Assembly (NCBI GenBank): GCA_045629945.1
Contig: JAZQSE010000012.1
Coordinates: 1 to 64,000 of the forward strand
Origin: UBA1765 sp045629945
GTDB lineage: Bacteria > Fibrobacterota > Fibrobacteria > Fibrobacterales > Fibrobacteraceae
Direction of reading: 5' to 3'
Length of the DNA stretch: 64,000 nucleotides
Positions within the stretch are counted from its first letter, which is position 1. Each line of letters starts with the position of its first letter. Both the position numbers and the translations under genes were made by a program. Positions 54,387 through 62,126 of this stretch are shown piece by piece. The notes below the pieces were generated by a model. That model ran no database searches and was not told the DNA's origin. It saw only the letters and a list, made by a program, of their open reading frames with translations.

Positions 54387-55244
54387 ATGAAATTATTACT
54401 CGCTTACATTTTCCGTTTCTTTTACAACATCGATAAATGGACTCGTCTACGCAAAAAGAGTCCTTTAAAAAAATCACGCCTATGGGTCATCGGAAGTGTT
54501 CGCATCGGAGGCGCCGGCAAAACTCCTATCACTCTTAAACTCGCTAGTCTCCTACAAAAAAACAACTTCTCCGTTGCCGTTTTATTGCACATTTCCGCAC
54601 AAGACGAAGCTAAATTATTCAAAAAGAAAAACAAATCTCTCGCCATATTCCTCACAAGCAATCGAAGCAAAACCGCTTTAAAACTAGACGGAAAATATGA
54701 TTACATCTTATGCGATGACGGCTTTGAAGACAAAAGACTTTTGCCCGATAAAAAAATCTTCTTGGACTTCGGCGAAAAAGCAAATTCCATAAAAGACTTA
54801 TTCCCACATGGTAATTGTCGCAGTTTAAAAAAAGACCACAACGACATCACAAACACATGGACTTGCTCTGGAAAAAATCCTGACTGCAAATTCTCAATTG
54901 AAAAAATAATCTCTTCTAAAGACTATTTTGAAAGCAAACAAAACGCTCCAATTGCCCACTTACAAAACGCATCAATTGCCTGTGCCATCGGCGACCCAAA
55001 ACGATTTGAGCAAGACATAAAAAATTGCAAAGTACAAATAGCACAAAAATATTTCTTCCGAGACCACTCTAGAAATTTTGAACAAAAAATTGAAAAAATC
55101 CTCCACCAAGACACGCCTCTAATCATCACCGAAAAAGACGCCATGCGCATACAAACGCACAAGCAAAACAAAAATCTTTTTATTGCCTGCCAAAAAACAG
55201 AACTCGCCGCCAGCATTTTAAAACCTCTTTTTACGGAAAGGTGA
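54387..55244 (+). CDS. lpxK: Tetraacyldisaccharide 4'-kinase (lipid A)
   Basis: 285 residues from ATG 54387. An N-terminal membrane segment (MKLLLAYIFRFFYNIDKW) precedes the P-loop GSVRIGGAGKTPITLKL, DDGFEDKRLL and the C-terminal ITEKDAMRIQTH, all LpxK signatures (the usual DDGFQH reads DDGFED). It phosphorylates the lipid A disaccharide, so the cell should make LPS. It is shorter than E. coli LpxK. An overlapping GTG at 54363 is the alternative start. Its stop lies inside the palindromic element copy 2. Confidence 0.92.
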   Translation: MKLLLAYIFRFFYNIDKWTRLRKKSPLKKSRLWVIGSVRIGGAGKTPITLKLASLLQKNNFSVAVLLHISAQDEAKLFKKKNKSLAIFLTSNRSKTALKLDGKYDYILCDDGFEDKRLLPDKKIFLDFGEKANSIKDLFPHGNCRSLKKDHNDITNTWTCSGKNPDCKFSIEKIISSKDYFESKQNAPIAHLQNASIACAIGDPKRFEQDIKNCKVQIAQKYFFRDHSRNFEQKIEKILHQDTPLIITEKDAMRIQTHKQNKNLFIACQKTELAASILKPLFTER

Positions 55245-55273
55245 TTCGAAATAAATTTCGAATCGTCGACAAA
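55235..55273 (-). repeat. 39-bp palindromic element, copy 2
   Basis: The reverse complement begins TTTGTCGACGATTCGAAA and ends ACCTTTCC; the palindrome occupies 55243-55264 with a two-base centre that is not symmetric. It matches copy 1 at 639-677 with three differences. The lpxK stop codon lies within it. Confidence 0.8.
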
Positions 55274-55334
55274 CCTTTTTCTTGCAAAAAAACACCAGCC
55301 ATTCCTTCTTATTTTGCAAACTCACACTTGCTTG

Positions 55335-55505
55335 CAGTTCTTACCTGAGAACCTTGTCATTGCGAGACGTGTAGAATACACGGCGTGGCAATCTCATCGC
55401 CAACGACTTGTCCACGGTTCTTGTCATTGCGAACCCAAACAAGATTTTCCGCGAAGCCTAAATGTGAGCCTGCCACGAGCCACACTTGTGGCGTGGTGGA
55501 AGCAA
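55335..55505. repeat. Direct repeat, copy A (171 bp)
   Basis: A 171-bp block that repeats at 55574-55744 with three mismatches by eye, 239 bp apart. It contains CATTGCGAGACG, GTGGCAATCTC, CATTGCGAACCC and GAAGCAA, recurring words of the CATTGCGA repeat family. It has open frames, but the two copies keep them only by descent, so it is not read as coding. Confidence 0.9.
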
Positions 55506-55573
55506 CCTCCTTGCTAACAGATGGCCACGTCGTCTTAAAAGACTCCTCGCCATGACAACCCTACTCTTGCTCG

Positions 55574-55744
55574 CAGTTCTTGCCTGAGAACCTTGTCATT
55601 GCGAGACGTGTAGAATACACGACGTGGCAATCTCATCGCCAACGACTTGTCCACGGTTCTTGTCATTGCGAACCCAAACAAAATTTTCCGCGAAGCCTAA
55701 ATGTGAGCCTGCCACGAGCCACACTTGTGGCGTGGTGGAAGCAA
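55574..55744. repeat. Direct repeat, copy B (171 bp)
   Basis: Second copy of the block at 55335-55505. Between the copies a 68-bp segment includes AGACTCCTCGCCATGACAAC, another piece of the family. The copies are so alike that duplication was recent. Confidence 0.9.
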
Positions 55745-56057
55745 TCTCTTCACAAGCAACACTTGTTTTTGGATTACTTCGCTACGCTCGTAATGACAAA
55801 AACCAGGATCGCCGCACTGCGTTCGCGATGACAACCCTACACTTGCTCGCCCTTCTTGCCACAAATTTTTTGCCCGAGTTTTCTGTCATTACATATTCAA
55901 AACGGAGCGAAGTAATGACAAGCTTTTTCCAAATCGAAACAGATTTTCACTCCTTTTGAAACAATTTTTGTTCTCTTTCTAAACTCGGCAAATGCATACA
56001 TAAAAATTTTTCACATTTCTTCTTGCAACAGTTTTTCTCAAAACAAAATTTCCTTTT
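55745..56057. other. Non-coding region with further CATTGCGA-type fragments
   Basis: Fragments such as GATTACTTCGCTACGCTCGT (55771-55790), CGCGATGACAACCC and CATTACATATTCAAAACGGA, matching the repeat family in parts, continue to about 55920. From there to the sigma-54 promoter at 56058 there is only AT-rich DNA with no gene I can support. Confidence 0.6.
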
Positions 56058-56074
56058 TTGGCACACCATTTGCT
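56058..56074 (+). promoter_or_regulatory. Sigma-54 (-24/-12) promoter of hsp20
   Basis: TTGGCAC-ACCAT-TTGCT: GG at 56060-56061 and GC at 56072-56073 are separated by exactly 10 bp, matching the sigma-54 consensus TGGCAC-N5-TTGC. The predicted start lies near 56085, 46 bp before the hsp20 ATG. Confidence 0.8.
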
Positions 56075-56130
56075 TAAAAGAAAGCAAAAAGAAACCATAG
56101 GCTTAAAGCCTAAAAATAAGGAGATACATT

Positions 56131-56502
56131 ATGACAACAACACAAATTTTTCCAACGCCTTTCTTTCAGTTGAAAGATTTTCTGAATCCGTTTGGAGCAG
56201 AAAACACGCAAAATAAAAACGTGCCTGTTTCTTCTATCAACGAAAAAGAAAACGGCTATGAAGTAGAAGTTGAACTTCCTGGCGTTCGTAAAGAAAACAT
56301 TGAAATCAGCATAGAAAAGAATTTGCTTTCTGTTTCTGCTACTCGCAAAAAAGGCGAAATGGAACTTTCTTATAAACGCGATTTCAGAATTTCTGACGAA
56401 ATCGATTCCAATGAAATAAAAGCTTCTTTTGAAAACGGATTGCTCGTTCTTAAGCTTTCAAAAAAGAAACAAACAGAAGCTAAGAAAATCGAAATCCTTT
56501 AA
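56131..56502 (+). CDS. Small heat-shock protein, Hsp20 family
   Basis: 123 residues, an alpha-crystallin domain with short ends. VEVELPGVRKENIEISIEKN and FENGLLVLKLSKKKQTEAKK are the core signatures; the I-x-I/V tail motif is IEIL. It holds unfolded proteins in an ATP-independent way. The ribosome binding site is AAGGAG. The upstream sigma-54 promoter is unusual, since most bacterial hsp20 genes use sigma-32 or CIRCE/HrcA control. The gene is monocistronic, ending in a terminator shared with the next gene. Confidence 0.93.
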   Translation: MTTTQIFPTPFFQLKDFLNPFGAENTQNKNVPVSSINEKENGYEVEVELPGVRKENIEISIEKNLLSVSATRKKGEMELSYKRDFRISDEIDSNEIKASFENGLLVLKLSKKKQTEAKKIEIL

Positions 56503-56503
56503 A

Positions 56504-56541
56504 AAATAAAATCCCAGGGTTTATGCCCTGGTATTTTATTT
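56504..56541. terminator. Bidirectional terminator between hsp20 and the TolC-family gene
   Basis: A 15-bp imperfect stem: AAATAAAAT plus CCAGGG against CCCTGG plus ATTTTATTT, with one mismatch and a 6-nt loop. The stop codon of the convergent gene lies in its right arm. It ends both transcripts. Confidence 0.85.
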
Positions 56542-57822
56542 ACAATACAATTCTAAAAGCGCTCTCGCTAACAGAGCTGTATATTTTGTTTGCGTCAAAG
56601 TCAGCTTTGAGGTTTCTAACTCACTACGATAAGAAAGGTAATCTGTATAAGTTATAGCCCCAAGATTTTTTTGATCTTCTGCAACTTTAAACGCCGCTTC
56701 ATTCGCTTCTACTTGTAAAATCGTTGCTTGCCATTGATTTTCTGCAGCAAGCGCATTTAAGTAAAGTTGTTCAATTAAATTTTCTAAAGATTTTTCTGTT
56801 TCTTGTTGTGTGATTTTACTTTTTTCAGATTGAATCTGAGCATTTAAAACTTTATTGGTCGTAGTTCCTTTATCTATAATTGGAATATTTATCCCAAGAG
56901 TAATACTATGATTATAGCCATACTTTAATTGATTCCCATAAGCCCCAGATTCCCACGCTTGAAGCCCTGTACCTGCTTGTGCTCCAAGAGTTACGCTTAT
57001 AGAACTGTTTTTGCCGGCCAGTTTCACATTTTTTTCGGCCGAAAGAATAGCTAAACTATCAGCAGCAAGATTTGGATTTTTCTCTTTTGCTTTTTTTAAT
57101 AAATCTTCTACAGATAAAAGACTTTCTAGAGAATCTGGTGTAAGCGTTTCCAAATTTTCAGATTTAATAGAAAATTCTTCTTCTCTAGAAATTTCTAAAA
57201 GCTGGCGTAAAGTTGTTTCTGCATTTATTTTTGATTGTTCTGCCGAAAGTAAAGAAACTTTCTTTTGAGCGGCATCGGCTTTTGCCAAAACCAAATCTCT
57301 TTTTGTAATACTCCCAGCTTCAAATAGCTTAAATTGATTTTCTGCTTCTGCTTCAGAAATTTCAAGTGCTTTTTTAGCAACTTCTATTTTTTCATTTGCA
57401 TTTAATAATGCGTAAAAAGCATCTAAAACTGAAACCTGTATATTTAATGTTGCAAGTGCTGTCCGCTTTTCTGCCGCTTGTTTATCTATTTGAGCGGTTT
57501 CTATTGAAAGCGATGTTGCCCCACCATTCCAAAGAACCATAGAACCATTCAAACCAAGAGAAAGGCGGTAATGGTCTTGTGGGCCTTCCACAAAAGGGTT
57601 ATCATAAAGCGTGTTATTAATACTTGCAGAAAGAGATGGATATCTATCTATTTTTGCTGTTTTAATTGCCACATTTGCTTGTTCTTCACTTAGCTTTGAA
57701 ACTTGAATAGAAAGACTAGATTCTTCGGCTCGTTTTAAACAATCTTCCAAAGTCCACTCCGCCGCAAAAAGCGTTGAGCTAAAAAACAGAATAACTAATT
57801 TAAAACGTTTCATAAAATTCAT
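56536..57822 (-). CDS. TolC-family outer-membrane efflux protein
   Basis: 428 residues with signal peptide (KLVILFFSSTLFAAEWT). The remainder shows the two long alpha-helical coiled repeats and short barrel segments of the outer-membrane efflux family: WTLEDCLKRAEESS, ALATLNIQVSVLDAFYALL and SLNGSMVLWNGGATSLSIET. It forms an outer-membrane channel for efflux or type I secretion; partner genes are not near. Two ATG codons (57822 and 57813) are possible. It is convergent with hsp20 and sits about 170 bp downstream of the lysC stop on the same strand. Confidence 0.9.
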   Translation of the reverse strand: MNFMKRFKLVILFFSSTLFAAEWTLEDCLKRAEESSLSIQVSKLSEEQANVAIKTAKIDRYPSLSASINNTLYDNPFVEGPQDHYRLSLGLNGSMVLWNGGATSLSIETAQIDKQAAEKRTALATLNIQVSVLDAFYALLNANEKIEVAKKALEISEAEAENQFKLFEAGSITKRDLVLAKADAAQKKVSLLSAEQSKINAETTLRQLLEISREEEFSIKSENLETLTPDSLESLLSVEDLLKKAKEKNPNLAADSLAILSAEKNVKLAGKNSSISVTLGAQAGTGLQAWESGAYGNQLKYGYNHSITLGINIPIIDKGTTTNKVLNAQIQSEKSKITQQETEKSLENLIEQLYLNALAAENQWQATILQVEANEAAFKVAEDQKNLGAITYTDYLSYRSELETSKLTLTQTKYTALLARALLELYCK

Positions 57823-57995
57823 ACAGGGAATATAACAAAACCCAAAAGTAGAAAACCTTTTTTCAAAATAAAATTGCCTTTAAATATAAATGAAAATTCA
57901 CACTTAAAGGCAAAGTTTAATCTTTAGATGAAACAAGAAAATAAATGGTTGCATTCTTTTCTTGTAAAATAATTTTCTTTTATCTAATCACAGAA

Positions 57996-59318
57996 TTAAT
58001 TCATAAACGCTGTATAAATTGAGCGAATCGCTTTTTCTGTATCCGCTTCATCTACACCAGTAATGATATTAATCTGAGAAGAGCCTTGGTCAATAATACG
58101 CACGTTCACATTGTTATCAGCAAGTGCTGTAAAAAGCTTTGCTGCAACACCAATTTTGTTTGTCATGCCATGACCAACAGTTGCAATTAAAGCAATGCCT
58201 GGGAAAACTTTAATTCTATCAGGACGCATCTGTTGCGTAATATCTTCAAGAACCGTATTCTGCACCGCTTCAAGCGCTTTTGAATCTACCACAATACTCA
58301 TAGAATCAATGGCACTTGGGCAAAGTTCATAAGAAAGGCCTTCTGATTCCAAAACAGCAAGGACTCGACGCCCAAAACCTACTTCTTTATTCATCATAGA
58401 CTTTTCAATGTAAATCATAGAAAAGCCTTTTCTGCCAGCAACGCCTGTAATAGGGCGTAAAGCTTTTTCTGGTGTAGGGCCAATAATCGTTCCGGCATCT
58501 TCAGGGCGGTTTGTGTTTCGAATATTGATAGGTATTTTCTTTACGCGACAAGGCGCAATAGATTCATCATGAAGTACGCTTGCTCCAGAATAAGCAAGTT
58601 CACGGATTTCCCGGTAACTCACGTATTCAATCGGAAGCGGATTTTCCACAATTCTTGGGTCTGCCATAAGCATTCCAGAAACGTCTGTCCAGTTTTCATA
58701 CTTGCCGGCATCAATACCATTTGCAAGAATAGCTCCAGTAATATCAGAACCACCACGGCTAAAAGTTTTAACTTCTCCACGAAGATTGGATCCATAAAAA
58801 CCAGGCAAAACATAAAGTTGATTTTCATCTGAAAGAGCTTTTGCAATATCGTCATACGTTTTAGGAACAATACGATATTTATCATCAAAAGTAATCAACG
58901 GGAATGTATCTACAAAATTTGCCCCTAAATATTTTGCCATCAGACGGGCACACAAAAATTCACCTCGGCTTACAAGAAAATCTATTGTTACAGATTCCGG
59001 ATGATTTTTGAGTTTATCTTCTAAACTGTCTAAATCTTCAGTCAATTTATTTTCAAGACCTAAGTCATTACAAATTTCATTATAGCGTTCACGAATTAAA
59101 TTCCAAGGTGTTGAAAAATCAAGCCCTTTAGAAGCTAAATCATAAGTACTATAAAGAAGGTCGGTAAGCTTTGTTTCTTTTGGATTGCGTTTACCTGGGG
59201 CAGAAACGACAATAACTTTACGATTCTTGTCTGATTCAACAATGGCCTTAATTTTTTTGAATTGGCCTGCGTCAGCAACAGAACTGCCGCCGAATTTACA
59301 TACGGTTCTTTTATTCAT
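57996..59318 (-). CDS. lysC: Aspartokinase
   Basis: 440 residues from ATG 59318. The kinase domain starts KFGGSSVADAGQFKKI (ATP binding) and has TFSRGGSDITGAILA, YENWTDVSGMLMADPRIV and the ACT domain region ITGVAGRKGFSMIYIEK with a second ACT domain to VDEADTEKAIRSI. It phosphorylates aspartate, the start of lysine, threonine and methionine synthesis, and the ACT pair allows amino-acid feedback. The in-frame extension from the GTG at 59411 is not homologous and is GC-rich, so it is treated as an untranslated leader. lysA is elsewhere (35850). Confidence 0.94.
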   Translation of the reverse strand: MNKRTVCKFGGSSVADAGQFKKIKAIVESDKNRKVIVVSAPGKRNPKETKLTDLLYSTYDLASKGLDFSTPWNLIRERYNEICNDLGLENKLTEDLDSLEDKLKNHPESVTIDFLVSRGEFLCARLMAKYLGANFVDTFPLITFDDKYRIVPKTYDDIAKALSDENQLYVLPGFYGSNLRGEVKTFSRGGSDITGAILANGIDAGKYENWTDVSGMLMADPRIVENPLPIEYVSYREIRELAYSGASVLHDESIAPCRVKKIPINIRNTNRPEDAGTIIGPTPEKALRPITGVAGRKGFSMIYIEKSMMNKEVGFGRRVLAVLESEGLSYELCPSAIDSMSIVVDSKALEAVQNTVLEDITQQMRPDRIKVFPGIALIATVGHGMTNKIGVAAKLFTALADNNVNVRIIDQGSSQINIITGVDEADTEKAIRSIYTAFMN

Positions 59319-59420
59319 GTTTTCCTTTCGGGCCGCAAGACCTCTCGCACTTCGGGCAAAATCGCTTGACTCACGACTAATATGCCCAAGCCTACCCATC
59401 TGGCCAGCCACTTGGTTTTG
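59319..59420 (-). other. GC-rich structured leader of lysC
   Basis: About 100 bp upstream of lysC are visibly more GC-rich than the surrounding DNA. On the minus strand a CTTGGGC ... GCCCGAAG hairpin (one bulge) and a short GCGAG-AGGT-CTTGC hairpin are seen, then GGCCCGAAAGGAAAAC. The pattern does not match the lysine riboswitch core or a T-box that I can recall. It may be a leader RNA. Confidence 0.45.
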
Positions 59421-59557
59421 TGATTTTCGTTGAATTTTGTAAAAAAATCCAACGGTTTGTAAAAATAGTAATCTCTTGTGATAGAAATAAGGGGAATAGG
59501 CGTTTTTAAAAGTAGAAGTTTATTTTTTTTGTTTTCTTATCTGAGAAAAGGTCCTAT

Positions 59558-60463
59558 ATGGCTCATTTTAAACAATTACTTGAGATTGCAGCAAAAGCTG
59601 ACATTCCTGTCCTTATTCTTGGCGAATCTGGCTGTGGAAAAGAAGTGGCAGCAAGAAACCTTCATAAAAACAGCCTGCGCCAAAATGGTCCCTTTATCGC
59701 ATTGAATTGTGGAGCTATCCCACAAAATCTTATAGAAAGCATTTTAGAAGGCTCAGAACGCGGCGCCTTTACAGGCGCAACGGTAGACAAAACCGGCGTT
59801 GTTCGTGCCGCCGAAGGCGGCACATTATTCCTTGACGAAATTGGCGAACTTCCTCTCCAAAGTCAAGCTAGGCTCTTGCGAATCCTTCAAGAAAAAAAAG
59901 TACTCCCTGTCGGCTCTCACAAAGAAATTCCTGTTAATTTCAGGCTCATTTGTGCCACCAATCGCCACCTTCCCACTTTAGTCCAACGGGGCGAATTCCG
60001 TGAAGATTTATTTTTCAGATTAAATGTTTTCCCAATCAATTTACCTCCGCTCAGAGAACGTGGAAAAGAAATAGAGTACATTGTCAAAAGCGTCTGGCAA
60101 TCCGTTGAAATGGAAAACGCCGAGCGAAAATGGAACAGAGAACTTACGCTACAAGAAATAAACCACTTACAAGAATACCACTGGCCAGGAAACATCCGCC
60201 AACTAAAAAATATCCTTTTGCGTTATCACCTTTTACACCCTTGTAATGTTTCTTTAGAAACATTACTTGCCGAAGAACATGCAAACTACTCTGTAAAAAA
60301 AACTATAAAAAAACGCAACAAAGCTCCTGAAGCCCACATTCTGACAAAAACCCTCCATGATTGCGGAAATAATAAATCACTTACTGCTAGAAAACTAGGC
60401 ATTAGTCGTGGAAGTCTATGCTACCAACTGCGCCGTATACATATTTCCAACAACCTGGATTAA
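59558..60463 (+). CDS. PspF-like sigma-54 activator (bare AAA+ domain with HTH)
   Basis: 301 residues. The AAA+ core starts almost at the N terminus: GESGCGKEVAARNLH (Walker A), ERGAFTGATVD (the GAFTGA loop that touches sigma-54), GGTLFLDEIGELPLQ (Walker B), FREDLFFRLNVFPINLPPLR (sensor region), YHWPGNIRQLKN. The last 45 residues are a Fis-type helix-turn-helix (SLTARKLGISRGSLCYQL). There is no receiver, GAF or PAS domain, as in PspF, so it must be regulated by a partner protein or constitutively. No pspA-like gene is in the window. AAGG ribosome binding site. Confidence 0.92.
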   Translation: MAHFKQLLEIAAKADIPVLILGESGCGKEVAARNLHKNSLRQNGPFIALNCGAIPQNLIESILEGSERGAFTGATVDKTGVVRAAEGGTLFLDEIGELPLQSQARLLRILQEKKVLPVGSHKEIPVNFRLICATNRHLPTLVQRGEFREDLFFRLNVFPINLPPLRERGKEIEYIVKSVWQSVEMENAERKWNRELTLQEINHLQEYHWPGNIRQLKNILLRYHLLHPCNVSLETLLAEEHANYSVKKTIKKRNKAPEAHILTKTLHDCGNNKSLTARKLGISRGSLCYQLRRIHISNNLD

Positions 60464-60592
60464 AAATGCTTATAAAAAACATCTTTTCCATTTTTTTGAT
60501 GCAAGAAAAAGAAGATAAAGCTATTTTATCTCTTATAAGTTTTCTTACAGTTCTTGTTTGAAGATAAAAGTTTAATCTAAAAAAGGAAATAT

Positions 60593-62053
60593 ATGAAACG
60601 CGTTTATTTACTTATCCCAACCGATAATCAAGTCCAGACTGACTCTCTTTTGGCATTGTCTCTTGAAACAGCCAAAACTTATGGAGCCTCTACTTCATTT
60701 TTACCTTTCTCCACAGAAGCTTTGCCTAAAATAACAGAAGAACTTTCTAAAGGCAATGCTGCTGTTGTGATGGAAAATATTGCTCTTGATTTTTCCAACA
60801 AAACAAAAGATTCTTCTATCGTTATCGTAAAAGGTCTTTCTTTAGAAAATTCCCCCCTTGTTTCTCGTAAATTAAATGAGATGCTTGCGTTAGCTCTTGA
60901 CGCTTCTGTTCTTTTAGTTGCATCAAAAGAACTTTCTTTAGAAACAGAATGTCTAGAAAAAGAACTTCAGGAAAATCGTGTCCGAGTCATTGCAAAAACA
61001 ACTGAAAATGAATTTTCTCAAAAACTAGAAGAAAACTTAAAAGCACCAGCAAAAGAACGTAAAATTTCTCAAGCTGAATTCAGAGCCAGTCTTCTTGTTC
61101 GTGCAGGCGCAAATCTTAAAAGGATTGTTTTACCAGAAGGAACAGAGCCAAGAACTATTGAAGCCGCCATTCTTGCTTATGAACGTAAAATAGCCATTCC
61201 TGTTTTACTAGGAAACCGAAAAGAAATTGAAAATGTGGCCGAATCCAAGAACCTAAAAATTCCAGAAGGCCTTGAAATTATTGAAGTAAACGAAGAATCA
61301 GGTAAAAAATATATCCCGACACTTGTTGAACTTCGCAAAGCAAAAGGCATGACTGAAGAATTAGCCACCAGTCTTTTAAAAGATTCAGTCTGGCTTGGCA
61401 CCATGATGCTCAAAATGGGAGAAGTCGATGGTTTAGTGAGTGGCGCTGTTCATTCTACCGCCGATACTGTTCGCCCAGCACTTCAAATTATCAAAACGGC
61501 TAAGGGTGTAAAATCTATCAGTTCAGTTTTCTTTATGTGCCTTCCTTCAGAGACTCTCGTCTATGGAGATTGCGCCATCACGCCTAATCCAGATGCAGAA
61601 ACTCTTGCAACAATTGCGGCACAATCAAATGACACAGCAAAAGCTTTCGGGCTCCCTGCTAGAGTTGCCATGCTCAGCTATAGCACCGGAAAATCGGGCA
61701 AAGGTGATGACGTGGATTTAGTTCTCGCCGCTTTAGAAATTCTTAAAAAAGAACGCCCGGACATTCTTGTCGACGGACCTCTTCAATACGACGCAGCATC
61801 TACAGAAAGTGTGGCCGAAAAGAAAATGCCAGGAAGCCCTGTCGCTGGTAAAGCTTCTGTATTTGTATTCCCTGATTTAAATTCGGGAAATATTTCTTAC
61901 AAGGCTGTTCAACGAAGCGCTCCAAACGTAATAAGTGTAGGCCCAATGCTTCAAGGTTTAGCTAAACCTGTCAACGACCTTTCTCGTGGAGCTCTTGTAG
62001 AAGACATTGTCTATACAATTGCTCTCACGGCTATACAAGCTCAAGCTGAATAG
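60593..62053 (+). CDS. pta: Phosphate acetyltransferase
   Basis: 486 residues. The C-terminal ~325 residues are the PTA_PTB catalytic domain: RIVLPEGTEPRTIEAAILAY, NPDAETLATIAAQS, GPLQYDAASTESV, GKASVFVFPDLNSGNI and YKAVQRSA. The first ~155 residues are a shortened N-terminal part with no P-loop, in place of the ~390 residues of E. coli Pta, so allosteric regulation may differ. It converts acetyl-CoA to acetyl phosphate for acetate production; ackA is not in the window. AAGGAA ribosome binding site; terminator follows. Confidence 0.93.
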   Translation: MKRVYLLIPTDNQVQTDSLLALSLETAKTYGASTSFLPFSTEALPKITEELSKGNAAVVMENIALDFSNKTKDSSIVIVKGLSLENSPLVSRKLNEMLALALDASVLLVASKELSLETECLEKELQENRVRVIAKTTENEFSQKLEENLKAPAKERKISQAEFRASLLVRAGANLKRIVLPEGTEPRTIEAAILAYERKIAIPVLLGNRKEIENVAESKNLKIPEGLEIIEVNEESGKKYIPTLVELRKAKGMTEELATSLLKDSVWLGTMMLKMGEVDGLVSGAVHSTADTVRPALQIIKTAKGVKSISSVFFMCLPSETLVYGDCAITPNPDAETLATIAAQSNDTAKAFGLPARVAMLSYSTGKSGKGDDVDLVLAALEILKKERPDILVDGPLQYDAASTESVAEKKMPGSPVAGKASVFVFPDLNSGNISYKAVQRSAPNVISVGPMLQGLAKPVNDLSRGALVEDIVYTIALTAIQAQAE

Positions 62054-62073
62054 CATTAATTTAAAAAAAAGAA

Positions 62074-62115
62074 AAAATAGGCTCTCTTTTCTTTTTTTGA
62101 GAGTCTATTTTTATA
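62074..62115 (+). terminator. Terminator of pta
   Basis: A 13-bp stem with one G-U pair (AAAATAG-G-CTCTC at 62074-62086 against 62099-62111) with a 12-nt T-rich loop, and TTTTAT downstream. It reaches to the -10-like box of the next gene. Confidence 0.75.
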
Positions 62116-62119
62116 TTTG
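62112..62119 (+). promoter_or_regulatory. TATATTTG promoter box of the antiporter gene
   Basis: An exact TAnnTTTG box ends 7 nt before ATG 62127, overlapping the 3' end of the pta terminator. A -35 is not clear within the T-rich loop. Confidence 0.45.
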
Positions 62120-62126
62120 GAAATAA

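Noticed and set aside
55314..55959. Open reading frames of 67, 83 and 111 codons in the repeat field
   Set aside because: They lie in duplicated CATTGCGA-type DNA, share sequence only because of the duplication, have no ribosome binding site and no protein-like composition.
59319..59411. N-terminal extension of aspartokinase from GTG 59411
   Set aside because: The extra residues are not found in aspartokinases and the stretch is GC-rich and hairpin-forming; ATG 59318 begins right at the conserved domain.
59319..59480. Lysine riboswitch or T-box upstream of lysC
   Set aside because: I could not match the lysine riboswitch core or the T-box sequence. Kept only as a possible structured leader.
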